38,341 nucleotides of DNA, taken from the NCBI GenBank assembly GCA_009781495.1, contig WQYA01000014.1, positions 1-38,341 of the forward strand. Reading direction: 5' to 3'. The position numbers were made by a program, and so were the translations under genes. The notes under the pieces are model-generated. The model did not search any database, had not been told where the DNA came from, and was given only the letters and a program-made list of their open reading frames with translations. The first letter of the stretch is position 1. Each line of letters starts with the position of its first letter. The DNA is from Cystobacterineae bacterium (lineage in GTDB: Bacteria; Myxococcota; Myxococcia; Myxococcales; Myxococcaceae). This document shows, piece after piece, positions 34,784-38,341 of this stretch.

Positions 34784-36964
34784 CTAGCGATGAAGCATGA
34801 TTTGGGCAACGGCCTTGGCTTGAATCTCCGAGGGCAATTCCTGGTAGCTCATAACGGGAAGAGGGGGGTTAAACTCATGCGCCAACATGGCGTATACATA
34901 GCGCCTCACCTGCATCTTCGTCAGAATGACGGGCCTTTGGGCAGAAGGACTCACCGAGCCGCATTCGCGCCGCACAGCTTCAATAATCTCCTGAGAAGTT
35001 TCAGGCTCTATGGCCAAATAGGCCGCACCCCCGGCGGAATATTTGATGGACTCTTGAACGATACGCTCTATCTCCCCGTCCAATAGATAAACCATTAGAG
35101 AACTGCTCCCCCGCGCATGCTTGCTCGCTATGGGCCGCCTCAAGGCCGCACGTACACGCTCCGTCAACATGACGCTGTCGGTCTCTTGTTGGCCGTTTTC
35201 AGCCACCGCTTGCAAAATGCTCCGCATGTCCCGAATGGAAACACCCTCGTCGACAAGACGTTTCAGTATCTCCGTCAACTTCACAATGTTCACCACACGC
35301 GGAATGGTCTCCTTGATGAGGGCAGGCGAAATTTTGTCCAATTCGTCCAACATGAATTGGGTTTCCTGTACCCCAACGAAGTCCGGGGCATAACGCTTGA
35401 GTACCGCCGACAAATGTAAAATGAGAAAAGAGGGAATGTCCCACACGGTGGAACCCGTGGAACGCAAGGTTTCTGCATGGGCGCTGGGAACCCAGGACAC
35501 CGCCTGCATCGTGGCAGGATTGATGCTCGGAATCCCTGTTATCCCCAGCAACTTCAAACGCTCGGCCCTTTCGTTGACGAGCACATGGTTGAGCACCACC
35601 TGCCCCGTCACCAAAGGAACTTCATTGACGGCAATACAATAGGTGGACGATGGCAACCCTGGAATACGGCGTACACGGATGCCCGGAAAACGAACGCCCA
35701 GCTCCGTAAACAACCCATTGCGCATAAACGGAATCAGCTCCGACATGAAACGCCCATGGTCCATACCGGGGTCTACAAACCTCGCTAAATCCGAGGATAC
35801 CTCTAGAATAACCGGGGTTACCATCGGAATAAACATTTCAGAATCTGGGTTAATGGGGGGGGGAGGCGCCTCTGCTGACTTCAATACCGGAGCGTCCACC
35901 TCCCCTTCTTCCCCCTCCTCTACCTGCGGCGGATTCAGCTCCTGCTTCTCCTTCTTCATCAACCAATAACCCAAGCCCCCCACCACCCCACCCAGCAATA
36001 AAAAAGGTATGGTAGGAAGTCCCGGAACTACCCCAAACAGAAGCAGCATACCCCCCGCAATGGCCATGGCTCTGGGGTAGCGAGAAAGCTGCGTCGTGAC
36101 GTCCTTCCCTAGGTGGGTGCCCTCCTCCTCTCCTCCTACCCGCGTTACAATAATACCGGCGGAGGTTGAAATGAGAATGGCCGGAATCATCCCCACCAAC
36201 CCATCTCCAATCGTCAACAAAGTATATTTTTTGGCCGCAATGGCGATGGGCATCCCCTTCATCATCACCCCAATGGCGAGGCCTCCGACAATGTTCACCA
36301 CCGTCACAATAATGTTGGCAATGGCGTCGCCTTTGACAAACTTCATGGCGCCGTCCATCGCCCCCATTAACGCACTCTCCCTCTCCAAATCCCTGCGGCG
36401 GCGCTTGCCTTCTTCTGCGTCAATGAGTCCCCCGCGCATGTCGGCGTCAATGGACATCTGCTTGCCGGGCATCGCATCCAAAGTAAACCGCGCACCCACC
36501 TCGGAAACACGCTCGGAGCCTTTGGCGATAACCAGAAAGTTGACGATGACCAGAATGACAAAAACAATGACGCCGACCACAAAACTGCCTGCGGCAACAA
36601 ACTGGCCAAAGGCAACAACGACTTCACCGGGGTCTCCCGTGGAGAGAATCAACCGCGTTGTCGAAACGGACAAGGCCAGGCGATAAAGTGTGGTCAACAA
36701 CAACAAAGTCGGGAAAACCGACAGATTCAAGGCCTTGGGCACATAGAGCGAAATCAGCAAAATCAGCACCGACAAGCTGATGTTGATGCTCAACAAAATA
36801 TCCAGCAACGGGGTCGGCAAAGGAATCAACATCATTCCGATGATGGCAATCACCAACCCAGCCAAGAGAACGTCAGAATATTTGTTAATGAACTGATTCA
36901 TAACCGAAGGCGCCCATTCCCTGACTTCTCTCAGAGCTTCCCCTAAGTCAAACGAAAAGCCCAC
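34784..36964 (-). CDS. sctV: T3SS export gate protein SctV (FHIPEP family)
   Basis: 726 residues if started at GTG 36964; an ATG at 36901 (residue 22) just before the first membrane segment is the main alternative, and neither has a good Shine-Dalgarno. Eight or so membrane segments span about 30-330; the FHIPEP signature RFTLDAMPGKQMSIDADMRG is at 159-178. A charged, Pro-containing linker (about 345-375) leads to the cytoplasmic domain that forms the nonameric export ring. It is SctV rather than flagellar FlhA by gene context (needle-like proteins and SycD chaperone, no flagellar genes) and by the C-terminal domain pattern, although FlhA cannot be excluded on sequence alone. No other T3SS core genes are within the window. 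Confidence 0.92.
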   Translation of the reverse strand: MGFSFDLGEALREVREWAPSVMNQFINKYSDVLLAGLVIAIIGMMLIPLPTPLLDILLSINISLSVLILLISLYVPKALNLSVFPTLLLLTTLYRLALSVSTTRLILSTGDPGEVVVAFGQFVAAGSFVVGVIVFVILVIVNFLVIAKGSERVSEVGARFTLDAMPGKQMSIDADMRGGLIDAEEGKRRRRDLERESALMGAMDGAMKFVKGDAIANIIVTVVNIVGGLAIGVMMKGMPIAIAAKKYTLLTIGDGLVGMIPAILISTSAGIIVTRVGGEEEGTHLGKDVTTQLSRYPRAMAIAGGMLLLFGVVPGLPTIPFLLLGGVVGGLGYWLMKKEKQELNPPQVEEGEEGEVDAPVLKSAEAPPPPINPDSEMFIPMVTPVILEVSSDLARFVDPGMDHGRFMSELIPFMRNGLFTELGVRFPGIRVRRIPGLPSSTYCIAVNEVPLVTGQVVLNHVLVNERAERLKLLGITGIPSINPATMQAVSWVPSAHAETLRSTGSTVWDIPSFLILHLSAVLKRYAPDFVGVQETQFMLDELDKISPALIKETIPRVVNIVKLTEILKRLVDEGVSIRDMRSILQAVAENGQQETDSVMLTERVRAALRRPIASKHARGSSSLMVYLLDGEIERIVQESIKYSAGGAAYLAIEPETSQEIIEAVRRECGSVSPSAQRPVILTKMQVRRYVYAMLAHEFNPPLPVMSYQELPSEIQAKAVAQIMLHR

Positions 36965-37031
36965 ATGAAAACCAACATGTGGGCTGCAATGCGACGTCAG
37001 ACCTGCGGCAAGAATGTTTTGAGAACTTCAT
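36948..37031 (-). CDS. Possible short leader reading frame overlapping the sctV start
   Basis: 27 codons, ATG at 37031 to TGA at 36948-36950, in a different frame from sctV and overlapping its first codons. AAGGAGG, the best Shine-Dalgarno-like sequence in the region, lies only 2 bases before this ATG, closer than ideal. The peptide has no recognisable features. It may be a translated leader that controls sctV, or the Shine-Dalgarno-like string may be coincidental. Confidence 0.3.
   Translation of the reverse strand: MKFSKHSCRRSDVALQPTCWFSCGLFV
36958..36985 (-). promoter_or_regulatory. Perfect 10-bp hairpin over the sctV start codon
   Basis: AGCCCACATG (36958-36967) and CATGTGGGCT (36976-36985) are exact complements with an 8-base loop. 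In the mRNA the second arm holds the GTG at 36964 and is followed by TTTTC, so it could hide the start codon or, if translation begins at 36901, act as an attenuator in the leader. Confidence 0.6.
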
Positions 37032-37105
37032 AGCCTCCTTTCTTGAGAAAGAAACGCCGTTTGACAACAACAAACCCAACAACACGCTGACAACTTGGCT
37101 GCACA

Positions 37106-37136
37106 CAAGAAGCGACACCCAAGGCGCCGCTTCTTG
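37106..37136 (-). terminator. Hairpin after the second needle-like gene
   Basis: CAAGAAGCG (37106-37114) and CGCTTCTTG (37128-37136) pair over 9 bp with a 13-base loop, 9 bases past the stop at 37145. No U-tract follows, so it may stabilise the upstream mRNA or cause partial termination before sctV. Confidence 0.5.
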
Positions 37137-37144
37137 AATGTTTT

Positions 37145-37834
37145 CTAGACACGGAAGTTTTGAATGATGGCTTTTTGGGTCTCGTGGATGGCTTTCAGGA
37201 GGTTGCTAATCATCAACTGTGTTCGATTAACTGCTTCAATCTTTTGCTGATACTCTATTGAAGCGTTCTGAAATTGAATATCACCGTCAACACCTTGCGG
37301 GTAGCGCGACCTCTGAGGTGGTTCTCCAGGACCTGGGATTTGGTGCAACACAGCGATTAAAGAAGCACCGCTACCATCTACATAGGGGGTATTCGGCATA
37401 GCAGCGGCCAATACCGGCATAGCGGCAGCAGGACTGTCCAGTCTGGCAGCGGCGTCCATCTGCACCGGCGCGCATACATTTAAAGGGGTGAGCTCGGCTG
37501 TAAACATGTCCTTCATCTCCCTCATGGAATGGCTCTTTGATTTGAGCTCCTCCAAAGGAATGCGCTCTCCCGGTATCTTCTTCAGCAGATTCTGGACATC
37601 CTCTTTTGTAAATCTAGATTTCCTAAACCTTTCTTTGATCCCCTCCAAGTGGTTGGATCTTCCTTCTATTTGCTGGGGCGACCACCCGCCTAAGTTTGCG
37701 CTCTCTCTCTTCAATCTGTCGGGCGAAATCTTCGAAGCCTTGGAATCCAAAACCCCTTGAGGTTTTTTCAAAGAATCCAACATTTTCATTTTTGAAACGT
37801 TGCTGCCCCCAGGAATACCATTCACAGAACTCAT
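37145..37834 (-). CDS. Extended T3SS needle-like secreted protein 2
   Basis: 229 residues; the ATG at 37834 has GGAGG 5 bases upstream. The first 115 residues are hydrophilic, Lys/Ser/Glu-rich and helical (KERFRKSRFTKEDVQNLLKK), with no signal peptide. Residues 125-150 are Ala/Pro/Met-rich. A short hydrophobic helix (ASLIAVLHQI) and a Pro-rich turn (GPGEPP) precede the final helix, which contains EYQQKIEAVN (194-203) and ends KAIIQNFRV. This aligns without gaps with MxiH/PrgI (EYQSKLSEY..., ending AAIIQNFR). The N-terminal part shows no clear similarity to needle-like protein 1. It heads the T3SS segment, upstream of sctV, behind the shared promoter element. It could be an enlarged needle or a secreted regulator or cap that docks on the needle. 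Confidence 0.6.
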   Translation of the reverse strand: MSSVNGIPGGSNVSKMKMLDSLKKPQGVLDSKASKISPDRLKRESANLGGWSPQQIEGRSNHLEGIKERFRKSRFTKEDVQNLLKKIPGERIPLEELKSKSHSMREMKDMFTAELTPLNVCAPVQMDAAARLDSPAAAMPVLAAAMPNTPYVDGSGASLIAVLHQIPGPGEPPQRSRYPQGVDGDIQFQNASIEYQQKIEAVNRTQLMISNLLKAIHETQKAIIQNFRV

Positions 37835-37887
37835 CTCAACCTCCACCTTTGTTTTCCTTTAGAAAGATAAATTTCTTTCTTTTGTAG

Positions 37888-37920
37888 AGATTATCTCTCA
37901 AGCCAAAGATTTGTTGCGTG
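37888..37920 (-). promoter_or_regulatory. Promoter-like element shared by the two needle-like genes, copy 2
   Basis: On the minus strand CACGCAAC (37920-37913), 16 bases, then AGATAATCT (37896-37888), about 54 bases before the ATG at 37834. Copy 1 at 34588-34620 has the same boxes and the identical 16-base spacing, although the spacers differ in sequence. Confidence 0.65.
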
Positions 37921-38341
37921 AAAAATGACTTTTTTTTGCTTGTGTTGAGAATTAGGTGGAATATTTCTGACAGAAAAGTACGGTTAAATAAAAATAATAT
38001 AAATAATGTTATGTTACGAAAAAATACGGAAAGTATGTTTTGCGCATAAACCTACACGCAGCATAAAAATAAGCCTGAGTGTTTAGATGTGAATATAAAA
38101 GCCAAACATTCTGAAAGTATCTGCTCGTCGTGCAGGTGGTTTTGGTGCTGGGCCTACGGCCCGTCCTTTTTCGCCCTCCGGGCGGGGTTTTGGGTGCTGG
38201 GCCTGCGGCCCGGGCTTCTTCCGCTGCGCGGCCGCTGCAGGTTTCGCCTACCGGCGAGTCACTTTTTTGTGTGACAAAAAAGTAACCAAAAAAACACCCT
38301 CCGGGGCCCTGCGGGGCTCCTGCAGCACTCGCGACCCCCTC
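37921..38341. other. AT-rich interval followed by GC-palindromic repeats at the right edge
   Basis: 37921-38120 is AT-rich with no gene seen. From about 38144 to 38236 there are GC palindromes (GGGCCTACGGCCC, CGCCCTCCGGGCG, GGGCCTGCGGCCC) with GGTGCTGGGCCT repeated 49 bp apart at 38144 and 38193. The apparent plus-strand frame at 38089-38274 is produced by these repeats and is not believed to be a gene. Confidence 0.6.
38238..38317 (-). repeat. Dispersed palindromic repeat, copy 2 (inverted)
   Basis: Read on the minus strand it has the same order as copy 1 at 3249-3337: GCCCCGCAGGGCCC, T-rich run, GGTTACTTTTTTGT, palindrome (arms 38261-38270 and 38274-38283), GTGACTCGCCG, TAGGCGAAACCTG. The palindrome itself differs in sequence but keeps its pairing, a sign that structure is conserved. 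Confidence 0.75.

Noticed and set aside
34784-36964. Calling the FHIPEP protein flagellar FlhA
   Set aside because: No flagellar gene is nearby, while a SycD-type chaperone and needle-like proteins are.
38089-38274. Plus-strand frame of 61 codons at the right edge
   Set aside because: Made by GC palindromes and repeat copy 2; no ribosome-binding site.

Overview
This window most likely comes from a bacterium of the Myxococcota or a related former deltaproteobacterial lineage. The evidence is indirect: a secreted RCC1/EGF-repeat protein with a MYXO-CTERM-like tail, a DUF4388 protein, a Ser/Thr kinase-like protein fused to a formylglycine-generating-enzyme-like domain, a tandem-FHA protein, and several TPR proteins. 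There is no rRNA, tRNA, phage, insertion sequence or CRISPR array that I can see. Base composition is moderate, with many homopolymeric C or G runs.

Layout. Positions 1-3.6 kb hold the end of an unidentified plus-strand gene, the convergent repeat-rich lipoprotein gene, and about 950 bases without a convincing gene but with one copy of a palindromic dispersed repeat. From 23.6 kb down to 3.6 kb, 14 genes lie head to tail on the minus strand: TPR membrane protein, DUF4388 protein, phoH, rpsO, pnp, dut, kinase-like/SUMF1 protein, purB, metallo-beta-lactamase-fold hydrolase, conserved hypothetical, tkt, moxR-type ATPase, DUF58 protein and dnaE. Several junctions are only 1-8 bases, implying translational coupling. 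rpsO has its own sigma-70-like promoter, a leader hairpin and a terminator.

From 23.6 to 33 kb the strands alternate: mazG and rpsT (+), lptE-like, leuS and SpoIIM-family genes (-), an RDD-family gene (+), a small outer-membrane beta-barrel gene (-), then a TPR lipoprotein and a tandem-FHA tail-anchored protein (+).

From 33 to 37.9 kb lies a type III secretion (T3SS) segment on the minus strand: a proximal gene (37.8-37.1 kb), sctV (export gate), a second gene (34.5-33.8 kb) and a SycD/LcrH-type TPR chaperone. The two unnamed genes encode proteins of 229 and 259 residues that share no obvious N-terminal similarity. Both end in a segment that aligns without gaps with the C-terminal helix of T3SS needle subunits (PrgI/MxiH), including the terminal IQNFR. 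Each also has an almost identical promoter-like element upstream, C(A/G)CG(A/C)AAC-N16-AGATAATCT. Together they suggest a co-regulated set of atypical, extended needle-like or needle-associated secreted proteins; this is the most interesting part of the window. The sctV start itself lies inside a perfect 10-bp hairpin, overlapped by a short upstream reading frame.

The right end carries a second copy of the dispersed palindromic repeat, inverted relative to the copy at 3.25 kb. All functional statements rest on motif recognition by eye; no database search or alignment program was run.
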